Of a DNA stretch of 64,000 bases, positions 1 through 8,629 are shown piece after piece. The first letter of the stretch is position 1, and each line of letters opens with the position of its first letter. The DNA is from Ruegeria denitrificans (lineage in GTDB: Bacteria > Pseudomonadota > Alphaproteobacteria > Rhodobacterales > Rhodobacteraceae). The notes below the pieces were generated by a model, which worked only from the letters and a program-made list of their open reading frames with translations, was not told the origin of the DNA and made no database searches. The position numbers were made by a program, and so were the translations under genes. Location of the stretch: assembly GCF_001458295.1 (NCBI RefSeq), contig NZ_CYUD01000009.1:178345-242344 (forward strand), written 5' to 3'.

Positions 1-1225
1 GCAGGATCACGAAGAAATAGGCGAACCAGTAGGCGGACGCGATCAGCGAGAAGGTCGCATAGGGTTCTTCCGCAGGCATCGCACCCAGCCACATCAGGGC
101 AAAGAAGTCGATGATCAGCAGGTAAAACCACCATTTGAACAGCGGGCGGTATTTGCCCGAACGCACGGTCGACGTGTCCAGCCAGGGCGCCAGCGCCATG
201 GCCAGGATCGCACCGAACATCGCGATCACACCAAAGAACTTAGCGTCGATGATGCCGCCGGTGATAAAGCTGGCGAACTGCACGACCCAGACTTCACCGG
301 TGAAGGCACGCAGGATCGCGTAGAACGGCAGGAAGTACCATTCGGGAACGATGTGCGCAGGCGTCACCAGCGGGTTGGCTTCGATATAGTTGTCCGGGTG
401 GCCCAGATAGTTTGGCATGAAGCCGACAATGGCCCAGAACACCACCAGGATCACGGCCAGCGCGAACAGGTCCTTGATCACAAAGTACGGCCAGAACGGC
501 AGGGTGTCTTTCTCTGCCTCGGCCTTTGAGCCACGACGTACTTCAACACCCGTGGGGTTGTTGTTGCCGGTGGTGTGGAAGGCCCAGATATGCACGATCA
601 CCAACGCCGCAATCACGAACGGCAACAGGTAGTGCAGCGAGAAGAAGCGGTTCAGCGTGGCGTTGTCCACTGCGGGTCCGCCCAGCAGCCAGGTCTGGAT
701 CGCATCACCCACGAACGGGATCGCGCCAAACAGGCCGGTGATAACGGTCGCACCCCAGAAGGACATCTGACCCCAGGGCAGAACGTAGCCCATGAAGGCG
801 GTGCCCATCATCATCAGGTAAATCAGCATCCCGATAATCCACGTGATTTCACGCGGGGCTTTGTATGAGCCGTAGAACAGGCCGCGGAAGATGTGGATAT
901 ACACCGCAACAAAGAACAGCGACGCGCCGTTCATGTGAATGTAGCGCAGCATATAGCCGCCATTCACGTTGCGCATAATGTGTTCAATGCTGGCAAAGGC
1001 CAGATCAACATGCGGAGTGTAATGCATCACCAGAACGATACCGGTGACGATTTGCAGCGCCAGGCAGAACGCAAGGACGATGCCCCAGATCCACCACCAG
1101 TTCAGGTTCTTCGGTGTGGGGATCATGATGGTGTCGTAGATCAGGCCGACGACAGGCAGGCGGCTGTTCAGCCACTTTTCGCCATTTGTCTTCGGCTCGT
1201 AATGATCGTGGGGAATTCCGGACAT
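1..1225 (-). CDS. petB: Cytochrome b of the bc1 complex, C-terminus cut by window edge
   Basis: Reading from the ATG at 1225, the protein begins [19 protein letters not shown] and runs 408 codons to the window edge in an open frame. The family is usually about 430-445 residues, so only the last 25-35 are missing. It is the transmembrane quinol-oxidising subunit carrying hemes bL and bH in the inner membrane. The visible end ([17 protein letters not shown]) matches the last helix of the family. It lies 14 bases downstream of petA, the usual petA-petB(-petC) order; petC would be outside the window. No long open frame on the other strand has family character. Confidence 0.95.
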   Translation of the reverse strand, partial: MSGIPHDHYEPKTNGEKWLNSRLPVVGLIYDTIMIPTPKNLNWWWIWGIVLAFCLALQIVTGIVLVMHYTPHVDLAFASIEHIMRNVNGGYMLRYIHMNGASLFFVAVYIHIFRGLFYGSYKAPREITWIIGMLIYLMMMGTAFMGYVLPWGQMSFWGATVITGLFGAIPFVGDAIQTWLLGGPAVDNATLNRFFSLHYLLPFVIAALVIVHIWAFHTTGNNNPTGVEVRRGSKAEAEKDTLPFWPYFVIKDLFALAVILVVFWAIVGFMPNYLGHPDNYIEANPLVTPAHIVPEWYFLPFYAILRAFTGEVWVVQFASFITGGIIDAKFFGVIAMFGAILAMALAPWLDTSTVRSGKYRPLFKWWFYLLIIDFFALMWLGAMPAEEPYATFSLIASAYWFAYFFVIL

Positions 1226-1239
1226 AAATTGGGTCTCCC

Positions 1240-1824
1240 TTAGCCGAGTCTGATGGTGCTGTTGTCGACCCATTCCGCCGGGGGAACAGGCAGGTTTTCA
1301 GGCGCGGGGCCTTTGCGGATACGGCCAGCCAGGTCGTAGTGCGAGCCGTGGCAGGGGCAGAACCAGCCGCCAAAATCACCAGCATCGCCCAGCGGCACAC
1401 AACCCAGGTGGGTGCAGACGCCCATCTGGACGATCCATGCGCCCGGTGCTTCGCCCTCGGGCGACGGCATCACGCGGTTGGCATCAGTTGCCGGTGCATC
1501 TGCGTTCAGGTTGAAGTTACGGGCCAGCGGATCAGGCAGCGCGTCGACACCTTCTGCATCCTGCTCTTGCGCTTCCTGAATCTCGGCACCAGTGCGGTGA
1601 CGGATAAAGACGGGTTTACCCAGCCATTTCACCGTCAGCTGCGTACCCGGCTCAACGCCGCTCACATCCACGCGGATCGAGGACAGCGCCTGAACGTCTG
1701 CCGATGGGTTCATTTGGTTGATCAGGGGCCATACGGCTGCACCCGTCGCAACGACACCTGCGCCGCCTGCGACGTAGTAGAGGAAATCTCTGCGGGTGCC
1801 TTCGTGGTCTTCTGCGTGGGACAC
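1240..1824 (-). CDS. petA: Rieske iron-sulfur subunit of the bc1 complex
   Basis: A protein of 194 residues that carries electrons from quinol to cytochrome c1 through a 2Fe-2S cluster. It has an N-terminal twin-arginine-like segment (TRRDFLYY), one membrane anchor, and the two cluster boxes CTHLGC and CPCHGSHYD near the C-terminus. I chose the GTG at 1822-1824, which gives the family start [14 protein letters not shown] and has GGAG eight bases upstream. The ATG at 1866 would add 14 residues not seen in relatives. It heads the operon into petB. The PetP/PetR regulators linked to this complex in Rhodobacter capsulatus lie about 9 kb away at 10735-11945. Confidence 0.96.
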   Translation of the reverse strand: MSHAEDHEGTRRDFLYYVAGGAGVVATGAAVWPLINQMNPSADVQALSSIRVDVSGVEPGTQLTVKWLGKPVFIRHRTGAEIQEAQEQDAEGVDALPDPLARNFNLNADAPATDANRVMPSPEGEAPGAWIVQMGVCTHLGCVPLGDAGDFGGWFCPCHGSHYDLAGRIRKGPAPENLPVPPAEWVDNSTIRLG

Positions 1825-2312
1825 GAGGTTTTCTCCGATTCCGGCGCCCGGGGGTGACCCGAGCAAACATGCATCAGCACCGCATCAAAGCGGCGTCTCA
1901 TCGCGGCTATCTAGCCGGGAGAAATCGGTTCGTCCAGCGGTCATAGGCGCGCACTACGCCGCATCTGGGCATTCATGTCACAACGAAGGGGTATTTTTTC
2001 AAGATTTGGGCAGGTTTAAGCGGGGAAATCCGCCGATCGCCCGAGATGACGGTTCATGTGATTCGGTTCAGATAAACACCCGGTGGAAGGCGTCGATGAG
2101 CTAGATCATGTCGCACAAGAAAATGACTTAGCAGCAAGATTATGACCAGATTCCTCTATGCAAATTCCCACTTCTTGGGAATGTGTGACCATTTTAAAAC
2201 TGAGTTGAAAATGTATATTTTATAGTGGGTTAGGTGTTATTGATTTCGATTGCACTTTTAACGGGAATCCACGAATGCCCGGGGGAATTTCAACCTCCGC
2301 AGGACGTTTCCC
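1825..2312. other. Divergent intergenic region between petA and cytochrome c
   Basis: This 488-base gap separates two divergently read respiratory genes and must hold both promoters. The half next to cytochrome c (about 2150-2260) is strikingly AT-rich for this genome. No convincing open frame with a ribosome site was found. One clear inverted repeat is listed separately. I could not assign -35/-10 boxes with confidence. Confidence 0.6.
2164..2182. promoter_or_regulatory. Inverted repeat upstream of cytochrome c gene
   Basis: ATTCCCA and TGGGAAT form perfect 7-bp arms around CTTCT, about 130 bases upstream of the cytochrome c start in an AT-rich stretch. It could be a regulator binding site or an mRNA leader hairpin. 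No T-run follows, so a terminator is less likely. Confidence 0.4.
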
Positions 2313-2771
2313 ATGTCAAATCCCATGTCAAAGCTGTTTGCATCCACTCTGACCCTTGTTCTGGCCTTCGCATCGCAATCAGTGGCCGCCGGTGATCCGG
2401 CGAAAGGCGAAAAACTTTATTACCGCTGCTCTTCCTGCCACGCGATCATCAAAGATGGCGAGGTTTTGGTCAAAGGCGGCATTACCGGGCCGAATCTGTA
2501 CGGCGTCGTGGGGCGAGTGGCCGGGACCGAGACTGATTATCTATATGGCAGCGAGCGCCTGCCCATCGGCATGTTCACCGATGACATGATCCGCGCGGGG
2601 GAAGAAGGCCTGGTCTGGACCGAGAACAACATCATTGCCTATTCTCAGGATCCCATCGGCTTCATTCGGGAATTTCTGGATGACGAAAAAGCCCGCCCGA
2701 ACATGGGCGTAAAGCTGAAGAACGGTGCCGAGGACATCGCCGCCTATCTGGCCACCTTCAGCAGTCAGTAA
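2313..2771 (+). CDS. Periplasmic c2-type cytochrome c
   Basis: A 152-residue class I cytochrome c. Residues 1-26 look like a Sec signal peptide ending near SVAA|GD. Heme attachment is at CSSCH and the Met axial ligand is in PNMGVKLK. The TGPNLYGVVGR stretch and the long loop before the Met are typical of Rhodobacter c2 / Paracoccus c550 proteins, which shuttle electrons from the bc1 complex to oxidases. A second Met at residue 5 is an alternative start; GCAGGACG precedes the first ATG. Position divergent from petA-petB fits a shared respiratory role. The exact orthology (cycA or another soluble c) was not resolved. Confidence 0.9.
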   Translation: MSNPMSKLFASTLTLVLAFASQSVAAGDPAKGEKLYYRCSSCHAIIKDGEVLVKGGITGPNLYGVVGRVAGTETDYLYGSERLPIGMFTDDMIRAGEEGLVWTENNIIAYSQDPIGFIREFLDDEKARPNMGVKLKNGAEDIAAYLATFSSQ

Positions 2772-2813
2772 AGATAGAGGCCCCGCCCTAGCGTCAGTGC
2801 GGGGCCCATATCT
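2772..2813. terminator. Hairpin between convergent cytochrome c and GST genes
   Basis: GGCCCCGC (2779-2786) pairs with GCGGGGCC (2799-2806), and the stem extends imperfectly into AGAT/ATCT on the outside. It sits exactly between two convergent stops, so it probably serves both directions. Confidence 0.75.
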
Positions 2814-3421
2814 TAGCTCTCCGGGCGGGTAGCAATCATGCTTGGGCGCTCACTGAAGTCTGCATACCACGCGGCCAGCGCATCATTGCCCTTACGCCAA
2901 CCACGCGCATCATGCCGCAAGTCCAGATAGCCCAGCGCGCAGGCCACAGCGATCTGGCCCATATCCAGCGGACCGGACAGATGTGCCATCCAACGTTGGT
3001 TCAGCGCAGCGCAGGCACGTTCGATCTTGCCCCATTGCGCATCCAGCCAGTCGTCCCATTGCTTGTCCTCGGGGCGGAAGCGGCGTTCATACGTCATCGC
3101 CAGAGCTGAATCCAAAATACCGTCTGCCAGCGCTTCCAGCGTCAGCACATCCCAGCGGCCGGCCTCCTCGAGGTACATCCCGGCCATAGCGCGCGTATCC
3201 AGAAAGGCGCAAATCACCCGGCTGTCGAACAGAGTCGGGCCATCAGGACGCTCCAACGCCGGAATTCTGTTCAACGGCGCCTTGCCCAACAGAGAATCGG
3301 CCGGATCCAGCGGCGTAGTGGCGACGGTCATCACTTCGACATCGCCAAGCTGGTCAGTTTCATGCAGCAAAACCATGACCTTGCGCACATAGGGCGACAT
3401 TGGGCTGTGATACAGTTTCAT
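2813..3421 (-). CDS. Glutathione S-transferase family protein
   Basis: A 202-residue cytosolic GST. The N-terminal thioredoxin-like domain starts MKLYHSPMSPYVRKV, with the family Ser/Pro loop and a PALERPDG cis-Pro site followed by FDSRVICAFLD. The C-terminal half is all-helical with the usual N-capping region (GPLDMGQIAVACALGYLDLR). AAGGAG lies eight bases before the ATG. It most resembles the short YibF-like GSTs, whose substrates are not well defined. It stands alone, convergent with the cytochrome gene and divergent from the riboswitch-ribH unit. Confidence 0.9.
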   Translation of the reverse strand: MKLYHSPMSPYVRKVMVLLHETDQLGDVEVMTVATTPLDPADSLLGKAPLNRIPALERPDGPTLFDSRVICAFLDTRAMAGMYLEEAGRWDVLTLEALADGILDSALAMTYERRFRPEDKQWDDWLDAQWGKIERACAALNQRWMAHLSGPLDMGQIAVACALGYLDLRHDARGWRKGNDALAAWYADFSERPSMIATRPES

Positions 3422-3532
3422 TCACATTCTCCTTGGTTGCAGCGACCCTACAACAGGGCAGTTGAAACGAAACCCGTAAAATACCGTACATACCCCTTGC
3501 GAAATCACACGCGCATTGGCAAGGTCCCGCCC

Positions 3533-3675
3533 GTTCTCAGGGCGGGGCGAAATTCCCCACCGGCGGTATGCGGGCCATGACCCGTAAGCCCGCGAGCGGC
3601 CTCGGTTTCGGGGTGACAAGCAGATCTGGTGAGAGGCCAGAGCCGACGGTCAAAGTCCGGATGAAAGAGAACGTG
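3533..3675 (+). promoter_or_regulatory. FMN riboswitch (RFN element)
   Basis: The conserved RFN blocks appear in order: TTCTCAGGGCGGGGCGAAAT, CCCCACCGGCGGTATGCGGG, AGCCCGCGAGCG, GATCTGGTGAGAG, CCAGAGCCGACGGTCAAAGT and CCGGATGAAAGAGAAC. It sits 75 bases upstream of ribH2. The element binds FMN and normally lowers expression of the downstream gene by terminating transcription or hiding the ribosome site. I did not find a clear T-tailed terminator after it, so translational control is more likely here. Confidence 0.96.
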
Positions 3676-3748
3676 CTGGTGCGCCGCCCCGCGGCGTGTC
3701 TGCTCGTGATCGCCTTGGGTGACGTGTCTGTTACGAAAGGAGATTACG

Positions 3749-4189
3749 ATGACACACACCCGCTATGCTTTTATCAAAGCCAACTGGCATTCCGATATCG
3801 TTGACCGTGCGCTGGACGGGTTTCTGGACCTCATCCCCGCCGAGCAAGTCGATGTCTTCGACGTTCCCGGCGCGTTCGAAATGCCCCTGCTGGCCCGCGA
3901 CCTGGCCCAGACCGGGCGCTACGCCGCCGTCGCTTGCGCCGCCTTAGTGGTGGATGGCGGCATCTACCGGCACGATTTCGTTGCTCAAGCCGTGGTTGAC
4001 GGGCTGATGCGCGCTGGGATGGACACCGGCGTTCCGGTCCTTTCGGTGTCGTTGACCCCACACCAATATCAGGAAACCGACCACCACAACGCTATCTACC
4101 GCGACCACTTCGTGCAAAAGGGCCGCGAAGCCGCGCAGGCGGCGCTGAAAATCACTGAAACCCGCGCCGGATTGGCTTCGGCTGCGTGA
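3749..4189 (+). CDS. ribH: 6,7-dimethyl-8-ribityllumazine synthase, type II (RibH2)
   Basis: A 146-residue enzyme that joins the ribityl-uracil amine and 3,4-dihydroxybutanone phosphate, the step before riboflavin synthase. The NWH near residue 12, the FEMPL stretch, and the block VDGGIYRHDFVAQAVVDGL are characteristic of the decameric type II form found in Brucella and rhizobia rather than the icosahedral type I. I chose the ATG at 3749 because AAGGAGA is correctly spaced before it; the upstream start at 3719 adds ten residues with no ribosome site. It is a single gene behind an FMN riboswitch, so it is likely a flavin-responsive second copy besides a housekeeping ribH elsewhere. Confidence 0.95.
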   Translation: MTHTRYAFIKANWHSDIVDRALDGFLDLIPAEQVDVFDVPGAFEMPLLARDLAQTGRYAAVACAALVVDGGIYRHDFVAQAVVDGLMRAGMDTGVPVLSVSLTPHQYQETDHHNAIYRDHFVQKGREAAQAALKITETRAGLASAA

Positions 4190-4198
4190 TATGAACAA

Positions 4199-4222
4199 GG
4201 TTGGGGTCAAATGACCCCAACC
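4199..4222 (+). terminator. Strong hairpin after ribH
   Basis: GGTTGGGGTCA and TGACCCCAACC are perfect 11-bp arms separated by AA, starting ten bases after the ribH stop. There is no T-run, so it may stabilise the mRNA end or terminate weakly. Confidence 0.6.
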
Positions 4223-4284
4223 GCAAATCCGCTTGAGGCCGCGGGACTTGACCGCTAATCACATCGTTCAAAGGAGCATGCCCC

Positions 4285-5385
4285 ATGTCGATGAATAGCT
4301 TTGGCCATTTTTTCCGCGTCACCACCTGGGGCGAAAGCCACGGGCCCGCTTTGGGTGCCACCGTCGATGGCTGCCCGCCAGGCGTTGCGATTGACGAGGC
4401 GATGATCCAGCACTGGCTGGACAAGCGCAAACCGGGGCAAAACAAGTTCACGACCCAGCGCCGCGAACCAGACCAGGTAAAGATCCTGTCCGGCGTGTTC
4501 GAGGGCCAGACCACCGGCACACCGGTGCAGCTGATGATCGAGAACACCGACCAGCGCTCGAAAGACTACGGCGATATCATGGACAAGTTCCGTCCGGGCC
4601 ACGCCGATATCACCTATTGGCAAAAATACGGTATCCGGGATTATCGCGGTGGCGGGCGCAGCTCGGCCCGGGAAACCGCGTCGCGTGTAGCCGCAGGCGG
4701 TTTGGCGCGCCAGGCGATCAAGCAGATCGCACCGAATGTGCAGATCACCGGCTACATGGTGCAAATGGGGCCGCGCAAGATTGACCGCACGAATTTCGAC
4801 TGGGCGCAGATCGAACAGAACCCGTTCTGGACACCCGACGCAGCTGCAGCTGAAGACTGGGCAACCTATCTGGATGACCTGCGCAAGTCCGGCAACTCGG
4901 TCGGCGCGGTGGTCGAAGTGGTCGCGCGCGGTGTTCCTGCCGGGATCGGCGCGCCTGTTTATGCCAAGTTAGACACTGATTTGGCCGCTGCGATGATGTC
5001 GATCAACGCCGTCAAAGGCGTTGAGATCGGCGAGGGCATGGCCGCCGCCGAGCTGACCGGCGAAGCCAACGCAGACGAGATATTCATGGGCCAGAACGGC
5101 CCGCAATACAGCTCAAACCACGCGGGTGGCATTCTGGGCGGCATCTCGACCGGGCAGGACCTTGTGGTGCGCTTTGCGGTCAAACCGACCTCGTCGATCC
5201 TGACCACGCGCAAGACGATCACCAAATCCGGTGAAGAGACCGAGATCATCACCAAGGGCCGCCACGACCCCTGCGTTGGTATCCGCGCCGTCCCGGTAGG
5301 TGAAGCGATGATGGCCTGCGTCATTCTGGATCACCTGCTGTTGCACCGTGGCCAGATTGGAGAGAGCCGTGGACGGATCGGCTGA
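4285..5385 (+). CDS. aroC: Chorismate synthase
   Basis: A 366-residue enzyme making chorismate from EPSP with reduced FMN, the last shared step to aromatic amino acids and folate. Family signatures are GESHGPALG near residue 17, [19 protein letters not shown] around residue 125-143, and [13 protein letters not shown] near the C-terminus. AAAGGAG precedes the ATG. It overlaps the next gene by 17 bases if that gene starts at its GTG at 5369, implying translational coupling with the HD hydrolase. Confidence 0.98.
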   Translation: MSMNSFGHFFRVTTWGESHGPALGATVDGCPPGVAIDEAMIQHWLDKRKPGQNKFTTQRREPDQVKILSGVFEGQTTGTPVQLMIENTDQRSKDYGDIMDKFRPGHADITYWQKYGIRDYRGGGRSSARETASRVAAGGLARQAIKQIAPNVQITGYMVQMGPRKIDRTNFDWAQIEQNPFWTPDAAAAEDWATYLDDLRKSGNSVGAVVEVVARGVPAGIGAPVYAKLDTDLAAAMMSINAVKGVEIGEGMAAAELTGEANADEIFMGQNGPQYSSNHAGGILGGISTGQDLVVRFAVKPTSSILTTRKTITKSGEETEIITKGRHDPCVGIRAVPVGEAMMACVILDHLLLHRGQIGESRGRIG

Positions 5386-6031
5386 TCTGCGCGCGCGTCT
5401 GCGCGCCATCGTCGCCCAGCGGATGGAAACCGATCCAGCGCATGATCTGGCCCATCTGGACCGGGTTTGGGTGAACGCTCAGGCCATTTCAGACGATCAG
5501 ACTGACATGCCCGTGTTGCTGGCCGCCAGCTATCTGCATGATCTTGTGAATCTGTCCAAGGACGACCCCGACCGCCATCTGGCATCTCGCCAATCTGCTC
5601 AGGAATCAGAGCCTATTCTGGTCAAACTTGGCTATGGTGGGGATCAAATTCGCGCCATACTGCACGCGATTGAGGCGCACAGCTTTTCTGCCAACATAAC
5701 GCCGGTCTCACCCGAAGCCTGCATTTTGCGCGATGCGGATCGGTTGGACGCGCTGGGCGCGATTGGCATTGCGCGGAATTTTTCCGTCTCGGGCGCTTTG
5801 GGACGGGCGCTTTACGACCCGGCAGACCCGTTTGCCGCCAATCGGTCGCTGGACGATCTGACCTATTCGTTGGACCATTGGAAGGTAAAACTGCTGGGCC
5901 TGCCTGGTGATATGCTGACCGAGGGCGGAAAAGCCCTTGCACGGCAACGCATCGAACTGATGATCCGGTTTCTGGAGGACTTCGCCCAAGAGATCGGCCA
6001 GTCTCTGCCGACGAGCTGGACGAATTCCTAA
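5369..6031 (+). CDS. HD-domain phosphohydrolase
   Basis: A 220-residue soluble protein of the YedJ/YpgQ-like HD superfamily. Metal-binding residues are visible as [10 protein letters not shown] (H...), SYLHDLVN (the HD pair) and DADRLDALG. These enzymes are usually nucleotide pyrophosphatases or phosphohydrolases, but the substrate cannot be read here. I chose the GTG at 5369, preceded by GGAGAG; a GTG at 5348 is possible but lacks a good site. The gene overlaps the aroC end and is followed 45 bases later by a DMT permease. Confidence 0.85.
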   Translation: MDGSADLRARLRAIVAQRMETDPAHDLAHLDRVWVNAQAISDDQTDMPVLLAASYLHDLVNLSKDDPDRHLASRQSAQESEPILVKLGYGGDQIRAILHAIEAHSFSANITPVSPEACILRDADRLDALGAIGIARNFSVSGALGRALYDPADPFAANRSLDDLTYSLDHWKVKLLGLPGDMLTEGGKALARQRIELMIRFLEDFAQEIGQSLPTSWTNS

Positions 6032-6076
6032 ATCCACGCGTTGATCTTTGCCGAACAAAGGCGCAGGTTCGCGCCG

Positions 6077-7012
6077 ATGGCAAAACCGTTAACATCGCAT
6101 CGACCACTACTGGCCGTCGCTCTGAAAACGAGCGCGGTGTTTCTGTTCACCGTCATGGCGGGTCTGATCAAGTCGCAGTCCGATCACTTCCCACCTGGTG
6201 AGATGGTGTTTTTCCGTTCGCTGTTCGCCATTCCCGTGATCGTCATCTGGCTGATCTCACGTGGAGAATTGACGCAAGGCTTTGTCGTGCGCAAGCCCAT
6301 GGGTCACTTCTGGCGCGGCGTACTGGGAACCACAGCGATGGGGCTGACCTTTACTGGCCTTGGCCTGATCCCTCTGCCCGAAGCCACAGCCATTGGTTAC
6401 GCCACCCCGATCTTCACCCTGATTTTGGCGGCGATCATGCTGGGTGAACGCATACGCAAGATTCGAATCGCCGCCGTCGCCATCGGCCTTTTGGGTGTTC
6501 TGATCATGATCTGGCCTCGGCTGGGCGGCAACAACATGGAGGCTGCCGCCACCTTTGGCGCGCTTTGTATTTTGGGGGCAACCATCGCCCGTGCCTTTGT
6601 GCAGATCCACATCCGACAACTGGTGCAGGTCGATCATCCAGCGGCCATCGTGTTCTATTTCTCGATGACCGCGACCATACTGTCCGGGCTGACCGTGTTC
6701 TGGGGCTGGGCCCAGCCCACGTGGGAACAAGCCGCCGTGTTGATTTTGGCCGGGCTTATCGGCGGTGTGGCGCAGATTCTGGTGACCTCGTCCTATCGCT
6801 TTGGTCAGGCGTCAATGCTGGCGCCATACGATTATACGTCAATGCTGTTTGCCATTGTCATTGGCTATGTCTGGTTCAGCGAATTACCCACGGCGGTGAT
6901 GCTGGCGGGTGCAGCGCTGGTGATTGCGGGCAATATCGTGGTGATTTGGCGCGAACATCAATTGGGTCTGGAACGCGGGCGCGCTCGTGCCGTCACCGAC
7001 CCCAAAGCCTGA
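6077..7012 (+). CDS. EamA/DMT-family permease
   Basis: A 311-residue inner-membrane protein with ten predicted hydrophobic segments arranged as two EamA repeats, as in RhaT/YdcZ-type metabolite exporters. The tails are polar and the C-terminus is basic (REHQLGLERGR). I start at the ATG at 6077, preceded by AAAGGCG; a TTG at 6041 would add 12 residues. Substrate is unknown: the family exports amino acids, purines or quaternary compounds, and the neighbours do not decide it. Confidence 0.85.
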   Translation: MAKPLTSHRPLLAVALKTSAVFLFTVMAGLIKSQSDHFPPGEMVFFRSLFAIPVIVIWLISRGELTQGFVVRKPMGHFWRGVLGTTAMGLTFTGLGLIPLPEATAIGYATPIFTLILAAIMLGERIRKIRIAAVAIGLLGVLIMIWPRLGGNNMEAAATFGALCILGATIARAFVQIHIRQLVQVDHPAAIVFYFSMTATILSGLTVFWGWAQPTWEQAAVLILAGLIGGVAQILVTSSYRFGQASMLAPYDYTSMLFAIVIGYVWFSELPTAVMLAGAALVIAGNIVVIWREHQLGLERGRARAVTDPKA

Positions 7013-7070
7013 CCTTTACCTTTGCCAAACTTCCCCTAGGGTGTGGCCCGACACAAAGTGAGGGTTCCCC

Positions 7071-7670
7071 ATGAGCGACGCGCAGGATCACAAGGAAAAG
7101 ATGCAGAAGGTGCAGGCCCAGCATCGCAAGAAAGTTTCAGAGGCGGTCGATCCCGGCCGGGGACTGGTGCTGATCAACACCGGCAAGGGCAAGGGCAAAT
7201 CCTCGGCCGCCTTTGGCGTGGTGATCCGGGCCCTGGGTTGGGGTCAGAAGGTCGCCGTGGTGCAGTTCATCAAGGGCAAATGGAAAACCGGCGAGAGGCG
7301 CTTCTTTGAGGATCGCGATCTGGTCACCTGGCACACGATGGGCGAGGGCTTTACATGGGACACGCAGGACCGTGAGCGCGACATCGCCGCCGCCAACTCC
7401 GCCTTTGAAAAAGCTTGCGCGCTAATGGCCTGCGGAGAATACGATCTGGTGGTTCTGGATGAGATCAACATCGCCCTGCGCTATGAGTATTTGTCGGTTG
7501 AGCAGGTGATTGAGGGCCTCAAGTCGCGATCCGACAAAACCAGCGCGTTCCTGACCGGGCGTGACGCCCCGCAGGCGCTGCGCGACTATGCCGATCTGGT
7601 CACCGAGATGACCGAAGAAAAGCACCCCTTCCAAGCCGGGATCAAAGCCCAGCGCGGCGTGGATTTCTGA
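7071..7670 (+). CDS. cobO: Corrinoid adenosyltransferase CobO
   Basis: A 199-residue enzyme that adenosylates cob(I)yrinic acid a,c-diamide or cob(I)alamin using ATP. The unusual P-loop is NTGKGKGKSSAAFG near residue 36-49, followed by QFIKGKWKTGE and the Walker-B-like LVVLDEINIALRY. Length fits the BtuR/CobO family. It has its own short upstream gap (58 bases) and a good terminator after it, so it is probably monocistronic. No cobalamin riboswitch was seen before it. Confidence 0.96.
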   Translation: MSDAQDHKEKMQKVQAQHRKKVSEAVDPGRGLVLINTGKGKGKSSAAFGVVIRALGWGQKVAVVQFIKGKWKTGERRFFEDRDLVTWHTMGEGFTWDTQDRERDIAAANSAFEKACALMACGEYDLVVLDEINIALRYEYLSVEQVIEGLKSRSDKTSAFLTGRDAPQALRDYADLVTEMTEEKHPFQAGIKAQRGVDF

Positions 7671-7682
7671 AAACAGTGTCTA

Positions 7683-7706
7683 AACAGCCCCAAAAAAGGG
7701 GCTGTT
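7683..7706. terminator. Rho-independent-type hairpin after cobO
   Basis: AACAGCCCC and GGGGCTGTT are perfect 9-bp arms around AAAAAA, 13 bases after the cobO stop and touching the end of the convergent small gene. It probably serves both genes. Confidence 0.8.
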
Positions 7707-7902
7707 ACCCTGCCCGGTTTTCGTTGAGATACCTGATTGACCCGCGTTGGTTGGCAGCACTGTGTGGCAAACTCTCGGACCGTGCGCCGCTTGTCATCGG
7801 TTTTTTCTTCTCGACGTAGGCGCAAAAATCATCGTCACAGCAACAACCGCAGGCCGTGGCGGCCTCGTACCGCGCCATGATTTCATCCAGCGGATCGCCC
7901 AT
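7705..7902 (-). CDS. Small cysteine-rich protein, unknown function
   Basis: A 65-residue frame starting MGDPLDEIMARYEAATACG with an excellent ribosome site (AAGGAAGAG, about eight bases before the ATG). The Cys run CGCCCDDDFC in the first 30 residues suggests metal binding. The rest is polar and lacks a recognisable domain. It is convergent with cobO and shares its terminator. I do not recognise a named family. The good start signal and Cys pattern make it more than a chance frame. Confidence 0.55.
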   Translation of the reverse strand: MGDPLDEIMARYEAATACGCCCDDDFCAYVEKKKPMTSGARSESLPHSAANQRGSIRYLNENRAG

Positions 7903-8154
7903 GACATACTCTTCCTTACTTGTTGCGCTTCGTTCCCGAGGCGGCGGCGGGCTCTCACCTTTTCATGCGCTAAACCCACAAACCGCCTCGAAACTTGGGG
8001 CCGGATGATACCACATCCAGCGTTATCTATTATCTGATTGTTTTAGTCGGGTTTCGCAAGAAAAAAATCTTCGCATGATCTACGTCCTGACTTGCTGACA
8101 GCACTGAGCCGCCTGTTGGCAAACAAGCGACTCAGGTAACAGAAGATTTCAGAC

Positions 8155-8520
8155 TCAGGCGGTTACGCCCTCTTCCGGCGAGCTGAGCGAGATAACGGCA
8201 ACCACCGCCGCGCCGTTCAGCCAGTAGTAAATCGCATCCAGCCCCGAAAACCCAAACAGGCTTGGCGCGGCCAGAAATGTGACACCGACCAGCAGGTCGA
8301 CAGCAAGGTGGAACTTATAGGGCAGAACCCGCCAAATCCCGAGATGGTGATCCGTCAGAACAGTCAGAACCAACGCCGCGACGCCAGTGACCACCGATAG
8401 CCACAAGGCCATCGGGTTAGATTGTCCCAATCCCAGAACGAAAGGTAGCACCATCAGCGCCAGTGCGACCGGGTAATCAAGATATGCGTGCACAGTGCGG
8501 GTAACGAAACGGACAGACAT
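8155..8520 (-). CDS. Small four-helix membrane protein, SPW-repeat-like
   Basis: A 121-residue inner-membrane protein with four hydrophobic segments. The layout (HAYLDYPVALALMVLPFVLG, then DHHLGIWRVLPYKFHLAVD, then APSLFGFSG) resembles SPW-type membrane proteins whose repeats carry Asp-x-x-x-G and Pro-Phe/Gly turns. Function is unknown. It lies 109 bases downstream of the AraC-type regulator in the same direction, so it may be that regulator's target or share its transcript. Confidence 0.75.
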   Translation of the reverse strand: MSVRFVTRTVHAYLDYPVALALMVLPFVLGLGQSNPMALWLSVVTGVAALVLTVLTDHHLGIWRVLPYKFHLAVDLLVGVTFLAAPSLFGFSGLDAIYYWLNGAAVVAVISLSSPEEGVTA

Positions 8521-8629
8521 TGATTTTTCCTTTCCTAACGTGGCATGGCACCAAATTAGGTCGGTATGTTCGAACGTTTAATTCCGGATCGTTCGTGAGA
8601 TATTGCAGATCGTTCAGAGATAGAGCGGA

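Noticed and set aside
1005..1400. Minus-strand frame overlapping petA and petB, and several plus-strand frames across 135-1857
   Set aside because: They are shadows of petA and petB, which match known families in their own frame.
7012..7070. Promoter boxes before cobO (CTTTAC and TAGGGT, 17 apart)
   Set aside because: Matches to consensus are too poor to call.
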